Below, in pieces: positions 36,882-50,247 of a stretch of DNA of 64,000 nt. The notes under the pieces were generated by a model that saw nothing but the letters and a program-made list of their open reading frames with translations, ran no database searches and was not told the DNA's origin. The stretch covers positions 8,916,913 through 8,980,912 of the forward strand of contig NC_051131.1 of NCBI RefSeq assembly GCF_014839805.1, given 5' to 3'. How positions within the stretch are numbered: the stretch's first letter is position 1; each line of letters opens with the position of its first letter. This DNA is from Manduca sexta. Taxonomy: Eukaryota; Arthropoda; Insecta; Lepidoptera; Sphingidae. The translations under genes and the position numbers were made by a program.

Positions 36882-37346
36882 ACCGACTTCAAAAAAAGAA
36901 GGTGGTTATCAATTCGACATGTACTTTTTGTTTTCGAATTTTTTTTTTATTCGAAAGAATATACCTCCAGATTATCAGTTTGGTTTTAAAACTTAATTAA
37001 CAAGAGTTATTATATCGTTCAAGTAAACGAAATTTTCGAATTTTGCTTTCTTGTGAAAGTGTCGTTTTTAGTTATGTTTTTACGTTGGGTTTGGTTGCGT
37101 CTCCTTCTTACATAAATACATATTATATAATAGCATCCCACCTTTTCCCCTATTAAGGGGCTGATTGAGGTGAACCCCTCGGTGCTATAGTGTGCAAAAC
37201 ATATCGGTTGTGTTTTTGCGTTGGGTTTGGTTGATCTACTTTTACTATGAAATTAATGTTTATTGTAATTAGTCACTGACTTCAAAATTGGTAACCAGTA
37301 TCCACCTGTTATGTTAAATTATTTTTTAAGGTTTTTGAAGGCGGTT
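36882..37346. mobile_element. MITE-like element with ACCGACTTCAAAAA termini
   Basis: The left end ACCGACTTCAAAAAAAGAAG and right end TTTTTGAAGGCGGT are near-perfect inverted termini of a repeat very common in lepidopteran genomes. Inside, GTTTTTACGTTGGGTTTGGT occurs near 37077 and again with one change near 37215. No coding capacity. Confidence 0.6.
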
Positions 37347-38023
37347 TAATTGAAGTTTTTACTTATCCCTACATTTCTGACTTGAGTCAAATGTTCTCAA
37401 ATATTTGTTAATATGTAAGATACCACGGCAAAGTTTCAAAATTTTGTGTGTATCCCACCTGTGTAGCTGTAACGAAAACTGAATTGTGATAGATTTTAAA
37501 ATTAATAAATATTACCTAAAAAGAGAAAAATATCGAATAACGAATGGTGGGAAAATTATAAACGCAAGGATGCAAATAATCATTTTATTTCTTTTTATAA
37601 AGTAGACAATAAGGGATCGTAGGATAGATCCAGGAAAATTCTGACGTTATATGACGTGTTCCGCACGTGACGTACCGTGTGAGGCACGGACAATCCAGTA
37701 TCCAACATCCACAATCCAAATCCAATAGCTATATAAATCTAACCCTTTGTAACATAACCCTTATCGGATGTATGTACGGTTTTAAAGTAATATTTTGACG
37801 GCTGAAAGGCGTTTACTTAAGCGACATTATTTTTCGAAAAAATTTAACTAGGTTAAAAAAACAAAGACAAAATTGCTGATTTTAAGTATGTATGAAACTC
37901 AGTGTCGCACAAACATGTAGGTTAAGTCAATTAGCCTTTCAACCGTCTATTTAATTATATAGAATTTTAGGTCGGATAGGGTGTATATAAGCTTTACCTT
38001 TATATTGCATTTAAATTTTGATT
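37347..38023. other. intergenic, nothing recognised
   Basis: AT-rich DNA with a GC-richer patch at 37640-37720 (GACGTGTTCCGCACGTGACG). No gene was seen. Confidence 0.4.
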
Positions 38024-38252
38024 CGCTGGTGGTAGGATAGATTTTAGGCGACCACCGTACACAAGGTGTTAAAACCTAACATAGGGGCCCACGTGTGTCC
38101 CGTTCCGGGATTAGACTGTGTATATCTGGTCCCAATAGGCTAGCATAGTTGTGTCAACTGTCGAATAGTAACCATCTTTTGTCAGTCGATATTTTATTGG
38201 ACTCGATTCTACTTACCATGAGGTGCAGTGAGGTCACCGTGCTGTGCCAATA
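38024..38252 (+). repeat. dispersed repeat family D
   Basis: CTGGTGGTAGGATAGATTTT, GCGACCACCGTACACAAGGT, GTCCCGTTCCGGGATTAGAC and GGTGCAGTGAGGTCACCGTG match the other family D copies. A 70-codon open frame at its end is incidental. Confidence 0.7.
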
Positions 38253-39632
38253 TGGAAAAAAAAGTTATAAACTATCAACCCTATATCTGGTCAATAGAGA
38301 TTTCTATAATTTAAAAAGCAGCAAAGAAGACTATCACTTAACAGGAAGCGATCATCTTTAAGATAGCAAAAAGTCCAGCGAAACTCTGAGTGTGCTGCCA
38401 ACCCTAAGCGAATAGGAACAGAGATAAGAGGAATAATCTAGGTCTGGAATCTTATTGACATAGCAAACTGCAAAAGCTGCCGCTTTCGATTTTTGAATAT
38501 TCTTGGTACTTTTGAAAAAATACATATATCGCGACTCTACGTCTTATAGCAATGTTACATCGGTATGTTTATGTATAATGAGTAAAATATAGTGCGGCGA
38601 CGAAAATAAATATAGGTATAAATAAGTATTAAAATCTGGACAAATGTGTATTTTTAATTATGTAAAAATATGATAACATGGTATATGCCCGTTTGTTTTG
38701 ATGATTCTGCGTATGTATAAAAACTTGGAGATACTAAGTCAATAATCAGAACTGGGAATTGATATGTCATCCAAAGAGCAATGACCATGAAGGTCATCAT
38801 ATATTATTATCAAGAATCAGCAAGTTACGTAATCGTTCATGATGGCCTATAGTTTATTGACCTTTAACTGAACGATAGTGTTCCGGGTTCAACGTTCTCA
38901 CAAGGACGTTCGTACAATCGCGAATGAGTGACGTGTTTTGCTGAGCGAATTAAACACGTGTTCATAATGATATGTTTATACATACTTAATACTGTTAACA
39001 TAAGTGTTATTTTCGCTTGCGATTAATACTATTTATATTGATGGTACTCGATAGAAACTGTACACGTAGTAGTGTTTGATAGAAATTGTAATACTACGGT
39101 CGATGACTATGGTAATCAAACTATCGGTCGTCGACCTTCAAACTGTTAATGACCCAAACAAACCGAGATGCAACGTGATTGGAAGCTTCAAGTCCCTTAC
39201 CTTGTTTGTGTTTTGATGCAAATGCACCATTAGAGTCAAGGAACCGAGTTAACGCTCAGCTAAACTCGAAGGAAATTCATTTTTTGTTTTGCATTGTTTT
39301 TGTTGTGTGTGTTTATTCATGTATTTGCAGATTGAAGGTAGGTCAGTGATATCTGTTTTTCCGTTGTCTGACTTTAACTAAGTCATGGAATAATGGCTTT
39401 AAAGACATTGAACTTTAGTATCTTAGTTGTATAATAATTCATAACTGGCTTTTCCTTCTAGCTCCAATGGTATGGAAATCTTAGTCACTCCCTAGGGATG
39501 TATTAACGTTCTTTTGCCACCACATATTTGACTTTATTTATAATTAAGTATAGAATGAAGTTTATGGGCTTGATAATTTCTATGATTTTACACTAAGTGA
39601 GTAATCCGCATCTCAGTATATGTGTATAAGGG
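38253..39632. other. intergenic, nothing recognised
   Basis: AT-rich sequence without supportable genes or repeat termini. Confidence 0.4.
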
Positions 39633-39794
39633 CAGTGGAGAAGGGCCCATATAACCCGATTTCTGTCGCCTTCTCTTTCGTATTTTATGTAAAATCTAAC
39701 TATCATTATAACGATTAGCAGACCGCATTCATGCATGAGTACTTATTTATAATGTGTAGGGATCCCTTCCGGAAAATTTCACCCCTTGCCACTG
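39633..39794. mobile_element. hAT-like MITE (family E)
   Basis: Termini CAGTGGAGAAGGGC and the reverse complement of CAGTGGCAAGGGGTG, 162 bp apart. The interior holds CATATAACCCGATTTCTGTC and GATTAGCAGACCGCATTCAT, shared with other copies. The flanking octamers no longer match, so the target duplication has eroded. Confidence 0.65.
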
Positions 39795-41359
39795 ATACAC
39801 GGTATTACAAAAAGATGGTATTCACGCCAACACCATAAAGATTTATTAGTAAATTTGTGTCACGTAACCTGTAAACCTTATAGTTTTAAAATAATATTTG
39901 TAGTTTAAAGATTATGTAAAAAAATATTTATAACATTGTATGATAAATACAAGCTATCATTGCGATTTCAGGATTCTACAAAGGTTATTTAGTTGATATT
40001 TTATCAGATGGTTATACTCGAAAAATAAAACGGTAATATTTTTTTACGCAACTGCAAAGGCGTAGGCATTGCCCATCCTAAATTCAACACAAGTAGACCC
40101 TTTTGTTAATATACTCGCGTTAAATTAAAAGAAAACTAAATGAAATTTTCATTTTGCCCAAGGATCAAGATCACAATTGCATAACGAGTTAAGTAAATCT
40201 TTGAATTTACGTTAAGCACTAACCTATTTTTAACAGAATTACTACACCAACCAGAACATTAAATTGTACCTTGAATCAATCATCACCTGAGACAGGACGT
40301 TACGCCAAATATCAAGTAATCGGTTATATTTTTTAAAATTCAGAACACAACGATGCTCCCATACTATCTACCTTTTAAGCATTCACCATTTTTAAGCAAT
40401 ACTCAAAACAATTATCTTGCGCCAAAATGTATGCATGCTCAACTCGCGATCTTATTATCTTAATTATTGGTATCACGGCGTCATTACTATATTGTTTACT
40501 TGAATTACATAATTTCTGCAATTTTAAACAAAAGGTGATTGGCCTTTTGGTGGCAAAACATTAGGCTTTATTTTAAAGGACATATTTAGCATACAAATAT
40601 ACATGTTTAATATCGTTTGCTAAATAATGTAGATATCAATAAAAGAATGACCGCGGAAACGTGACGTACATTTTGTTCGATATTGGTAACAAGTTTATTA
40701 CTGGTTATTCTAATCTGTGGTAACTTAATAATGTCAACGAGATAATGTGTACTAGATCATACAAATATAAAAATTATTTGGCGATAAAGTGCGTGAACAA
40801 ATTTATTTTAATTTATTATATTTATTACTGTATTAATCGACTGGAAAAGTTTAGAAAACTAACCTAGTAAATGGTAGATAATTAATAAGTACTTATACTA
40901 ATATTTACTTACTATGCTTTATTATTGTATTTTTTTCCTTAGGAAGTATTTGTGTGGCGAATGTAAATCTTAATTTTATTCTCAAGTATACATACAGTTA
41001 TATTTTAGTAAACCGCTAAGTTTTTAACAGTGCCATAATATTATGCCTAACTCAAGTCCCTAGTATTTTGTTTAAAATAAGTATTTAAATAATTGAATAA
41101 CATTTCGCAACTAAATGAAATTTATATTTCTTGAAACAATAAAAAATGCGTACTAAAAGTCGGTAGGTACCTACGCACAAAATAATCAAAACGAAATTGG
41201 AACAAATCTAACATGTGTCCGATAAAGTCGTATCAATAAAAAAATCAAGTCGCCTTGTATTTAGGCTAGTTGTAGCTGGTGGGCAGATGGCAACATCCCC
41301 AATCTATCAATGAACGATTTCGGTCATCTCACTTGAGTATCGGAAGCCAGTGTTCACAT
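39795..41359. other. intergenic, nothing recognised
   Basis: AT-rich throughout, no supportable gene. Confidence 0.4.
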
Positions 41360-41530
41360 TTCACTTTCGTTGGCCGCAGCGGTCCAAGACCCGCTGCGAA
41401 CGGTCCGGTGTCGTTGACCCCGTGTCCTCGCGGCCGCGTGCCGATTAGATAATTTCCGCGGTGCGTTGTCAAAATACTCATGACCTAATGGTACAGTGAA
41501 TACGCGAGGTTGATGAACCCGCGATCGCGC
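41360..41530. promoter_or_regulatory. GC-rich island, possible promoter or non-coding exon
   Basis: A sharp GC- and CpG-rich block (for example CCTCGCGGCCGCGTGCCG near 41425) lies in otherwise AT-rich DNA, with no matching repeat and no long reading frame. A 5' exon or promoter of a gene whose other exons lie elsewhere is possible. Confidence 0.25.
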
Positions 41531-43518
41531 AAATACATACGTGATCAGAGTCTTTAGTGGTATTTCGATAAGGAAATTGCTATCGGTCGATATTACTTAG
41601 AACAGTGACTACCACTACTGATATCGCGTCAGATATCCATTGATACCCTATTTTTTTACTGACTGATTATATAATGGCGTTAAACACAAAAAAAAAATGG
41701 TTAACTAACACCTCGTTTGGGTAATAAAAGCCTGGCAGTGGCAGAGTACGAGCTTTTCCGTTTTGGATTTCTGGATTTCTTTCATTGCTTCATATGTAAT
41801 GAAAGTAAATTTCGTCGTGTTATGCATTTTACGATGTCATTTATGTCTACTAATTTGAAATCAGGGAAATCCCTATATCATACTAGGCTTAATTCTACAT
41901 TATCCTTCATATTTCTACGCAAAAATTATTGCAAATATGCTATTGGAGTATCCGTTTATTTCCATCTGTAACAAAGAATTTGCGTTAATTGTAATTTAGC
42001 GATCAAAATAATTTTCCATACCCAGTTACCTGTCAACCAAAGACACAAAATATCAAAAAAGATTTTTATAAAATAGTACCGTAAAATACCATATATTTAA
42101 TCAATTTAGTATGAAAATACAATCAGTGTTATCACAGCAATTGTCATGAAGTAGGCAAATACACTTTAAACCACGTGTAATATGTTTTTCATTGAAGTAT
42201 CCACTTTATGCGGTAGTAAATACTTCAAAAGCGATACTTTGCATAAAGGATGTTTCCATACGGGTGATTGTTATTCCGGAACAATTGTCCAATGACGTCA
42301 ATGCTGGTCTAGTGCTAAAGAATTGGACTAGAGTTCATCAACCACATACATGGTTGTATTGTAAAGCTGAAGCTCACAATTATCCGCATTAACAGGAAAA
42401 ATAAAATCATCCTTGCAATTGCAAGGTCTGAATGCGTCGTTTCTTACCATGATACTACGTAGGTCATCGTCTTGTAAAACAAACCTTAGTTGTTTGACCG
42501 AACGTTAGCCTGATATTAGACGTCCTAAAGAAAAAAAAAACATATTATTTTTATACAACCGGAAAACCATAGTGTAATCGAACTCAGCCTTAAAGTTCAC
42601 GGGCAACTCGAACAACTGGATTACAAAAATCTGATATATTTTAATTACGTATCATACCACGCAGTGCTTTGTGATTCAATGTTTGAATGGTGGTGCTGCT
42701 TGTTTATGGGGTAGTCATATTGTCTATCGGGCACGTGGCTTGCACGGCTTGTAAATAATTTTTTTTTTTTTTTTATAATTTGTATTCCCTACATAAATCA
42801 TGATAGTACTTACCCGTTGATGCTGTAGTGGAGGTATTAACGACTCAGGAAACGGTGGTAAGGATTTAGGCGGGTAGATTATGTTATTCTGTTTATGATA
42901 GTAAGTGTTTTATAAAAGCATAAGATCTTTAAATCGAATTAAGCGTGACAATAATATAAACTTAATTACGAAGCTGACAACATATTTTGATATTCTTTTT
43001 CATTCATTATCATCGAAATAAAATACCACTACAAAACAGACAGAGTCCACTACATATAAAACGCTAGTCTTGCAATTTGGCAACTGAGTTTGAAGGAAGC
43101 AAATTTCTACTTAGTACCTGCATTAATATTATGGAATGTTAAAAAATCAAACCATAACGTAAATGCTATTCTCGCGCGTACAAAAGCATGGACATAAGCT
43201 TAAATATACTCTATTTTTAGCATTAAATAAAATTTATGTCAATCAATTTCACCTAAATAAAAGATTTGGCACGAGAAAGAGAGTGGTCCTAATTCTTACA
43301 CTCATACGAAGTTAAAAAATATATTTAAAAGAAAAAAGTTTAATAGCCTACCGCTACAGCTCAGGGTGTTTCCATGATAGGCGTTAACCGCATCCTAAAT
43401 TCCTCAGTCGTATTGCTAACGGTTTTGCATTTACAGTGATGAATCAATCAGCTAAGCTTTAACGTTTAATTAATTTATTATAGTATCTAGTTGTGGTGTC
43501 GTAACAGTATCTAGTAAA
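41531..43518. other. intergenic, nothing recognised
   Basis: Open frames of 84 codons (41717) and 66 codons (42192) occur, but neither shows a domain, a signal or splice support. The rest is AT-rich. Confidence 0.35.
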
Positions 43519-43680
43519 TAACGATCACTGTACACAAGGAGTTAAAACCTGCCATAGTAGCCTACGCAAGTGTGTCGCGTTCCAGGATCAGCCTGTGTAT
43601 ATCCAACAGGCCGGCATAATTGTGTCGACTGCCGAGGGGTACCATAGCATTAGGTGCAGTGGGGTCACTTTGTATGTATA
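43519..43680 (+). repeat. dispersed repeat family D, 5'-truncated copy
   Basis: CACTGTACACAAGGAGTTAA, GTGTCGCGTTCCAGGATCAG, CAACAGGCCGGCATAATTGT and GGTGCAGTGGGGTCACTTTG match the family. Confidence 0.7.
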
Positions 43681-45490
43681 GTAAAGAAAATGTCTTATTT
43701 CGTTGTCTTACTACTTTACCTAAACTAGGTATAATATTTAAAACAATGAATACTTAGATGTTATTTAGTCTATTGTGCGAAGTACGATTATGCATTGGGA
43801 ACTCAAAAGATTCCACAATGACGCGGTTTTTAGCTAGATCATTAAGGCCGATATAAGGTTAGCGAACTTTACAATAAATAATATTATGTATTTATTGATT
43901 AATTAATTATTTATATTTATTTATTATATTTGTTGATCTTGTTAATTACTCTAAAGTCTAAGACGTATTTACTTGTTATATTTTGTATTTTGGAACACTG
44001 ATCAATTAAATTGGGGTGTATTAAGAAAAAACATAATAAAGTAATTAAATTAGATACAGAATAAAGTAAGTAATTAAAGCTAAGTATAAGATGCTTCTTA
44101 TCGTCCATGAAAATTGCACTAAATTTACCTATTTTTAAAACTAATAAAAAAAAATAGAATGTTGGATAGTCACAACTAATTTCGAAATATATTTATTACC
44201 CATTTAGGTTTTCTTATTTAACTAAAAGGAAGTCATGCAAGTTTTTGCATTTGTATATTATAAGTACATATTACGCGTTTTATTTAGTGGTTAATTCGGT
44301 AATTATGAAAAAATATTAGGGTATCTTTCTGGTAAGTGTATCAAATATAAACACGTTAATAAATGAAGTACATAAGTAAATAATTAATCTTAATCATTAT
44401 ATACCTGAGATAAGATCATACCTATTTTTTGCTTATGTGTTCATTGACATTGTTCGATGTACAATAAAAAAAATTATCTTCAACCAATCCGAACCGTGGT
44501 CTGATTTTTATAAATTCGATAGCGTATCATAACTATATTTTCACGTAGATTTCAAACATCTGCATTACATTGGCATTTTTTAAATAACTGCATTAAACAT
44601 TAATCTATTTTTTTTTTATTAATTTATATTATAAATAATGTCCCATTGTGGATATCATTCAAAGAGAGCATTATAATTATCTAGACGCCTAATACTACGT
44701 TCTACAAGCTCAGAAAAACCTTTGTAATCGAATAACTAAGTTGAAATTAAATCAATATACATCTTCTGTATTTCATTTCAAAAATTATTGGTATACTAAA
44801 ATCTCTATTATGAAAATGACTATAATATTTATATTATATATATTCATTGCCAAAACTACCCCTTGAGCTGTTTGTAATATCCCAAAATATTGTCTATAAG
44901 CATTAACAATATATTTCTACAGCTAACAGTAAAATCAGTGCAAATGTTTACTTCCCACGTACTTTATCCCGTTGAGGTTTAATAAATTATATATATCATG
45001 TGTTAATTTTCAGGTTTCAGCGGGATATGTTTATACCCCTAACACGAATTTACGCGTTTTCGTATTGTTAACGTAAGTATATTTTTGTATGGAAAATTAC
45101 ACAGCGCCCCATGAGCGTATTTGGAACATTGCGCGTGTAAACTTCGAATACTTACGTAGAAAAGTAAACTTAAAATGTGTGGTAATCGGTAGTACGAATT
45201 TGGTTTTTTACGTATATTGTCAATCACCTGACGAGAAATGTTAACTTACGGTAGGAATACTATACGATAATGCGTAAATTCCTGTTTGAGAACAGTTGCG
45301 TTCAGTTCAATACGGCCCGACGGTTTGCGATTTCTTATAAACCTTATACTACAATTTTTTTATGGTTTATTTTATGATTTTGATTTTAATCTAACAAAAA
45401 ATAAAAGGTCCTCATAAATTATGTAAAGGCCTGTTAGCGATTTCTCGAAGAAAATATGACAAACAGACCAATACCTATTTACTCACATTA
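43681..45490. other. intergenic, nothing recognised
   Basis: AT-rich sequence, no supportable feature. Confidence 0.4.
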
Positions 45491-45900
45491 TACAGGGCCA
45501 TTTTGACATAGCGTTACTAAATGAAACTACATAATTATCTACTTGGAAATAACATGTAACAATAAGATACTGAGCCGTAGATGTAAAATAAAAAAGTGTA
45601 AGTTTCGAACAAAATCAATATTAATAAAAAGTAATTTTAATTTTCGTACTCTAATGCCACTACTAGTACTCTAAGAGAATTCGTCGCAGCGGCAATATCC
45701 TACTTTCAGTCAGAAGTACACTCACGCACACGATATAGATACTCGCATTAAACTACAAAATGATAAAAAATCAAAAAAATAAAACTAGGATTTTTGGTGA
45801 AAATATTCGTTATTAATAGATGATTTTTGGTACAATGCCAGCAAAGGTGACGACGAGTATGTGGTTTCATTTTGTAACACAGTGTCAAAATGACCCTGTA
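45491..45900. mobile_element. MITE (family F), 410 bp, both termini intact
   Basis: The left end TACAGGGCCATTTTGACA and right end TGTCAAAATGACCCTGTA are inverted repeats. The similarity continues inward to GTTAC..AATGAAAC, giving about 37-bp arms at roughly 32 of 37 identities. The element begins and ends with TA, compatible with TA target sites as in Tc1/mariner-type transposons, though the superfamily is not proven. It is non-coding. A second copy is at 9130-9498. Confidence 0.8.
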
Positions 45901-48085
45901 TAGAATTACAGGTATACGATTTATTATTTATACTATGTTATACATAAGTACCTAGATATAATTTAAAGGGAAAATCTCTATTATTATACACCCAATTTTA
46001 TAAAATGAAGTATATAATCATAAATTATAATCATTCATAAATGACTAATAAAGTATTATGTGTAAAACTTGATAAATAAAATAATATCTAGATTGATGAT
46101 TAAATTAATACTCATATCAAAAAGTCACAAAAAAAATATGCTAACAATATCAACCGTGTACAAAAAATACTGACACGTATTCAGATTTTATTTAAATATG
46201 ACCTTCAATTGTAAGTCGGATGCATCTCTAGTTTATAGTCTAAAACAGGTGTAGAAGGAAAATAGACATCAATAAACTTATATGAGGGTGAGCAACGACC
46301 GGGGAACAAAGGAGAGAGAAGCAAAAATCGTTAACACGTCTAGCCAGTCTGGTGCCTTTACCTTTCTTATAGCTAAAATACGTACAAAACCGTTTCACTG
46401 TAGAACGAGGAAGCCATGCTAGCTAATTTTGTCTATAGCAGCGAATTTTAAACTTTTATGGCAATGGAACGCTCAACAAAGGCCTTTTAATTAATGAAAC
46501 ACTCAATATACCATAGAATTAAAATTTAGAAACAAAAAATATCTCATGGAACTCTGATGTATTTTCTACAGAACTATTATGGGAACCGTTGGTTCATAGT
46601 ATTAAAAATATCAACTTGTTTGAGTGATTATCTCACAATTATCTAACGTAAATAAACAATAGTTTATTTTTTTAACAATATAGTAATAGTGGAAACTGAG
46701 ACTATAAGAGTACGAGTACCTACCCATCCCAAATTCTCTTTTTTATCTCAAAAGTTAGTAATTACAATTTCTTTACGTAGATTTTCAAGAGACCAAAGTG
46801 AACTCTACATACACAGAAACAGAAGGTCAGTATACAAGTTCGACATGGGAATTATGTCGAACAATAAACATGTAACTACAAAACAAATATAGAATAAACA
46901 AGTATTACACCTGTACCCTTTACTTGTTCTAAAACTGTTACACATGCTAGTCTTGATACTTGAAACATAATGAGAAAAATCAAAGTACAATTTTCGGAAT
47001 GTGACCCAATTACCTACATTTATTCAAACGTAGGTAATGTTAAATTCGCTTATGTGGTGAACATCTCAACGGTTGCAGCGTAAGCGACAAACGTACAAAA
47101 AGAATATCAATCAATTCGAATGTGCATGTTCGGCGGTCAATGCACCGTCCGACCGACACGAGGCCGTGCGATCACCTCCCTTATGTAACATGCCATAAAG
47201 TGCACACACGCTCTAAACAAATGGTCATAGCACGACAGACTGGTCTTTGATCCGACAATTGGCGCAAATCTTTAATACGTAGGTAAGAGGTATTCCCCTC
47301 GGAGTTCGTCGACATTTGAGGTAGGCATTTGCACTGAGCACCTATTTGCAGGTATCTACGCTACGCCATTCATAAATTTATATAACCATGTGTCAACAGC
47401 GTGTAGGAGTTGAGAACACGAAGTATTCCTCGTAGTTCACCTCTATTTATGTACTATGACGTCATCAAACTTCGCATTTCATATTATTTGCATTACAAAC
47501 ACGCAAATATTATGTTGTAGGCACCTAGTACATAATGTTTTGTTATGTCATGTACTCTAATGGACAAAGATGACTTCGTTGACCATATTGGGGTCGGTCA
47601 TTGATATTTAAACCATAGATATATGTATAGGTTTATACAATTTCCATACTAAACTGATTTTTAAAATTCGTTGAGCAACATTCGAAGTACATACATGCAT
47701 CGATTCTCCTGAGACAAAAAGGTTTTACGCCAATGTTAGACATTGAAGTAAAACTAATTTTCGGGTTTTATAGCGGTTTTTTATAATATAATTTTCTTCC
47801 GGCGTTTTCAATACTGCAGCCTGAACCTGAGTAATAAAAATGTACACACTCATTAAGTGCTGAAAATATATGCTTACCTTTGGCTGACACTGAAGTAGAC
47901 TGTAGAGTAACAAAGGTCTCTACATCACCGTCCATACAAAATCGTTCCTGTGCAGTTACATCTTATTTCACATAGAGAGGTCATTTGAATTTTTGAGTAT
48001 CAATTTTATCATAACAGGGAATATACATAATATAAATATTGTAAATGCGAAAACTTGTATACGTGTTTGGGTGTAAACGCAGCTA
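45901..48085. other. intergenic, with one hairpin
   Basis: No gene was recognised. A perfect 9-bp inverted repeat, ATTACCTAC (47009-47017) and GTAGGTAAT (47030-47038), flanks a 12-base loop. A GC-richer patch lies at 47110-47180. Confidence 0.4.
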
Positions 48086-48099
48086 GGGGGGGGGGGGGG
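48086..48099 (+). repeat. homopolymer of 14 G
   Basis: Fourteen consecutive G bases in AT-rich DNA. The length may be unreliable in sequencing or assembly. Confidence 0.9.
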
Positions 48100-48477
48100 C
48101 ATTGTGGGGCAATGCCCTACCTTAAAATACTAATACCCTACCTTAATAATTAACAAAATTGTACATTACTACTCAATGAAAATATATGGAGCAGCGGGTT
48201 TTTTATTTTACGAATTGGAAGTTGGTCCCATAGTAAGAGTCATTATATTGATGGGTGAAATAACTCTCTTTCGAGATTTATGGGAATTTTGTTACAATCT
48301 GTATATTACCTTAACAATTACCTAAGTATTAAACTTTTTTTTTTGCTCACGTTCACGAGTCAAGGAAACCAAAAATCGATTGAGCAGATCAGATTTAGTA
48401 ACATTTTTATAATAACAGCTGCCCTGCCTTAAATTCAAGTCTAGCTACGACCCTGAACGCAGCTACTTGTGGTAGGT

Positions 48478-48762
48478 CTCTCATGTGTGAGAGTCCGCCT
48501 GGATAGGTACCACCGCAATGTCTATTTCTACCGCCAAGCAGCGGTATGTAGTCACTGTTGTGTTCCGGTTTGAAGGACATTGTAGCCAGTGTAACTACTG
48601 GACATAAAACTTAACATCTCATGTCTCAGGATGGCGCGCGCAGGGGAATATCAAACAATACTTTGTAATTCAATGTCTTGGATGGTGTTTTTACTGTTTA
48701 TGGACGGTGGTATTGCTTACAACCAGACGAACGGTAAGCTCGTCTCGTCATTCAAACTAATA
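48478..48762 (+). repeat. dispersed repeat family C, full copy
   Basis: GAGTCCGCCTGGATAGGTAC, CCGCAATGTCTATTTCTACC, GTGTTCCGGTTTGAAGGACA, TAACATCTCATGTCTCAGGA and GACGAACGGTAAGCTCGTCT are shared in order with 25345-25620. Confidence 0.7.
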
Positions 48763-49170
48763 AATAAAACAGATTTGCATAGAAATTAGTCCATAGAGAG
48801 CCCATATTGTCCATATGGGCTTTTTTTACACCGAAAGACACTCTGTCGGAGTTTTAATTCGGAATTATATGTCGTTCACGCGAAAGAGGCCGTGAGCATC
48901 ACCTAGTTATATTCTTTTATGATACTATACGAGGATTACCACTTCAATTTTATCAGACAATAACCTTTTAAAACCAAAAGAAATATCTAATCAATATTAA
49001 TCATTTAATGATGCAAGTGCTGATTTCAGTGTATGTGGAGAGATAATTATGTAGTAAAACATAAGTAGAGTAGATACATTTTATTAAATTTGTACAACAA
49101 ATGGCACTGGTTTAACATTTCGCATCTTTGAAGACAAACCGTTAATAAACAATAATTAAAAATATTATGA
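48763..49170. other. intergenic, nothing recognised
   Basis: AT-rich. A small inverted motif (GCCCATATTGTCCATATGGGC) lies at about 48800-48821. Confidence 0.4.
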
Positions 49171-49475
49171 ACTAGCTTTTGCTCGCGGCTCCGCCCGCGT
49201 TATAAAGTTTTTCAGGCTAAAGTTTTCCATTATAAAAGTAGTAGTTTCCCGGGAGCCTATGTTCTTCCCAGGGTTTCAAACTGTCTCCATACCAAATTTT
49301 ATCTTAATACGTTGGGTAGTTTTTGAGTTTAAGACGTTCAGGCAAACGGATGCAAACTTTTTAAGAGGAATAATCCCGACATACATCATTGTTGCATAAC
49401 TTTAACCGTTTACGCAGCGCACGCAACGGAAGCTCTCAAAACGAATAAATTGTCCCCGTATTTGTAACATGTTTC

Positions 49476-49842
49476 ATTACTGCTCCGCTCCTATTGGTCA
49501 TAGCGTGATGATATACAGCCTATAGCACCCCACAAATAAAGGGCTATCCAACACAAAACGAATTTTTCAGTTCAAACTGGTAGTTCCTAAGATTAGCCAT
49601 TACTGCTCCGCTCCTATTGGTCATAGCGTGATGATATATAACTTAGAGCACTCCACGAACAAAGGGCTATCCAACGCAAAAATAATTTTTCAGTTTGGAC
49701 CGGTAGTTCCAGAGATTAGCCATTGCTGCTCCGCTCCTATTGGGTATAGCGTGATGATATATAGCCTATAGCACTCCACGAACAAAGGGCTATGCAACGC
49801 AAAAAGAATTTTTCAGTTTGGACCGATAGTTCCTAAGATTAG
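49476..49842 (+). repeat. tandem array, three units of about 123 bp
   Basis: Units start at 49476, 49599 and 49722, in register with those at 1715-2453. Landmarks TAGCGTGATGATATA, AAAGGGCTAT and TAGTTCC(T/A) are conserved. Confidence 0.9.
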
Positions 49843-50202
49843 TAAACAAATATAATGAGAAAGCTTCGAACTGCTAAGCTATCGGGAGTTACACGTGTCA
49901 TTGTGAGTCAACCATAAAAGATAGACATATGCTGTCGCGGGATATTTTTTACATAATTTTAAGGAGAACATTTCGTTCATACATGATTTCTGTGTAGCGT
50001 TAACCATTAAGGTTGGACACGCGACGGAAGCTTACAAAATGGAGTAACTTCTCCCGTTTTCCCAACATTTCCCTTCACTGCTCTGCTCCTATTAATTGTA
50101 GCGTGATGAAAAGTATACTATAACCAGCACAGGAGTATGAAAAATAATTGTACCAAGTTTCGTTAAAATCCGTCGAGTAGTTTTTGTTTCTATAACGGTT
50201 AT

Positions 50203-50206
<4 letters not shown>

Positions 50207-50244
<38 letters not shown>
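50207..50244 (+). repeat. (CAGA)n microsatellite tail
   Basis: An uninterrupted CAGA tetranucleotide run, serving as the 3' tail region of the second RTE-type part. Confidence 0.9.

Positions 50245-50247
<3 letters not shown>

Noticed and set aside
41717..41971. 84-codon open frame
   Set aside because: Phe/Ser-rich low-information translation of AT-rich DNA, no family recognised.
42192..42392. 66-codon open frame with moderately coding-like composition
   Set aside because: No domain, no splice partners and no promoter; the length is expected by chance.
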